Origin: TCS-49 sp964442515
GTDB taxonomy: Bacteria > Campylobacterota > Campylobacteria > Campylobacterales > Sulfurovaceae
Assembly (NCBI GenBank): GCA_964442515.1
Contig: CAYUAC010000112.1
Coordinates: 1-6,279, forward strand
DNA: 6,279 nucleotides
Reading direction: 5' to 3'
Both the position numbers and the translations under genes were made by a program. Positions 5,826 through 6,279 of the stretch are shown in pieces; the stretch's first letter is position 1; each line of letters begins with the position of its first letter. Below the pieces are notes generated by a model. That model was not told the origin of the DNA. It saw only the letters and a program-made list of their open reading frames with translations, and did no database searches.

Positions 5826-5880
5826 GTATTTATGATGTTCATTTTTAAGTGGATACAGAATACCTTTTCTATAAATTTCA

Positions 5881-5939
5881 AGAATTACCGTGCCAACAAA
5901 CGGACACAAATATTGGCATATTTTGACACGGTGTGACAA
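5881..5939. repeat. 59-bp direct repeat, copy 2
   Basis: Same sequence as 4632-4690 except two central bases, in the same orientation, 1249 bp further right. In this copy TGCCAA (5891-5896) and TTGGCA (5913-5918) form a perfect inverted repeat that is spoiled in copy 1, besides the outer CCGTGCCA/TGACACGG pair. It lies between the YbjQ-family stop and the 67-aa gene, that is, upstream of the three-gene module. Confidence 0.92.
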
Positions 5940-5958
5940 CTCTTTCTTATCATTGTTT

Positions 5959-6279
5959 TTAAGACTGTATTTTTACAACAGTAGCGGTTGCAAACATAGA
6001 AATCATATTGTTTGCTGCAAAATTATGTTCAATTTTTAAACCTATAATTGCATTTCCATTCAGAGCATGTGCTTTTTCCAAAAGTTCAAGTTCCAACTCA
6101 TTTTTCCCATCTTCAATAGAATTTTCAACATTATTAACTCTTCCACCGACAACATCTCTGACTGAAGAAAACAGATCCTTAAAAAGATTCATCCCATAAA
6201 CTCTTTGAGCTGTAATAAAACCTAATCTTTCTTCAATAGGTAAATCTATACAAAACTCTGTAGTTATCAGTATATTTTT
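5959..6279 (-). CDS. YbjQ/UPF0145 (heavy-metal-binding-domain) family protein, N-terminus outside the window
   Basis: The frame is open to the window end, giving 106 residues plus stop, which is about the full length of this family; probably only a few N-terminal residues are missing. Family landmarks in order are ILITTEFCIDLPIEE (beta strand), GFITAQRVYGMNLFKDLFSSV, RDVVGGR, a long acidic helix with ELELELLEKAHALNGNA, IIGLKIEH, and MISMFATATVVKI. The internal ATG at 6192 is not the start, because the conserved strand before it is in frame and required for the fold. Members form compact, usually pentameric cytoplasmic proteins of unclear function; the metal-binding label is historical. The usual VGGRS-YE motif is changed to VGGRVNNVE. 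It reads toward repeat copy 2. Confidence 0.88.
   Translation of the reverse strand, partial: KNILITTEFCIDLPIEERLGFITAQRVYGMNLFKDLFSSVRDVVGGRVNNVENSIEDGKNELELELLEKAHALNGNAIIGLKIEHNFAANNMISMFATATVVKIQS

Larger units (their letters stand above)
4595..6279. mobile_element. Probable tRNA-integrated genomic island, one end only
   Basis: Evidence is indirect: the tRNA-Ala 3' fragment at its left edge, a visible drop in GC content to the right of it, a pair of 59-bp direct repeats, and typical accessory genes (zeta-toxin kinase, small orphan proteins). No integrase or intact tRNA-Ala is in the window; both would be expected further right. The extent of the element is unknown, and the YbjQ-family gene at the end may or may not belong to it. 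Confidence 0.5.

Noticed and set aside
4632..5939. CRISPR array
   Set aside because: Only two repeat copies 1249 bp apart with genes between them; no short regular spacers.

Overview
The window looks like chromosomal DNA of a Campylobacterota (epsilonproteobacterial) species, perhaps a sulfur-oxidising Sulfurimonas/Sulfuricurvum-like lineage. This rests on the H-box type of the sensor kinase (AHQWRQPLN), the tRNA-Ala(GGC) sequence and the style of the catalase C-terminus. No ribosomal marker is present, so the genus is a guess. A 10-N gap inside one gene shows that the source is a draft assembly.

The left part (1-4440) is ordinary-looking, moderately GC-rich chromosome. On the + strand are the last 106 codons of a KatA-type catalase, followed with no gap by an ankyrin-repeat gene, a pairing known from other bacteria where the ankyrin protein supports catalase activity. 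Converging on it from the - strand is a four-gene run: a periplasmic type-1 substrate-binding protein (3487-4440), a PAS-containing membrane histidine kinase (1650-3477, broken by the N gap), an unrecognised 159-aa protein (1121-1600) and an acylphosphatase (778-1050). The acylphosphatase end overlaps the ankyrin gene end by 29 bp. The binding protein has no ABC permease or ATPase beside it and sits directly before the kinase. It is therefore most likely the ligand-presenting half of a TorT/TorS- or LuxP/LuxQ-like sensor. No response regulator is visible.

The boundary is at about 4545-4594, where only the 3' half of a tRNA-Ala(GGC) gene is found (anticodon arm to CCA, - strand). This is the typical scar of a tyrosine-recombinase element integrated in a tRNA gene, and it places the element on the right-hand side, running out of the window.

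The right part (4595-6279) is visibly AT-richer and fits island cargo. A + strand terminator-like hairpin is followed by two 59-bp direct repeats (4632-4690 and 5881-5939, 57/59 identical). These bracket a compact - strand module: a 67-aa cysteine-rich protein, a zeta-toxin-family P-loop kinase, and a 74-aa charged helical protein joined to the kinase by an ATGA overlap. The kinase is split by a one-base frameshift in an A7 tract. Beyond the second repeat is a YbjQ/UPF0145 gene whose first residues lie outside the window. The repeat-bracketed kinase module is the best candidate for an undescribed system, perhaps a toxin-antitoxin or defence unit with a non-classical antitoxin placed downstream.
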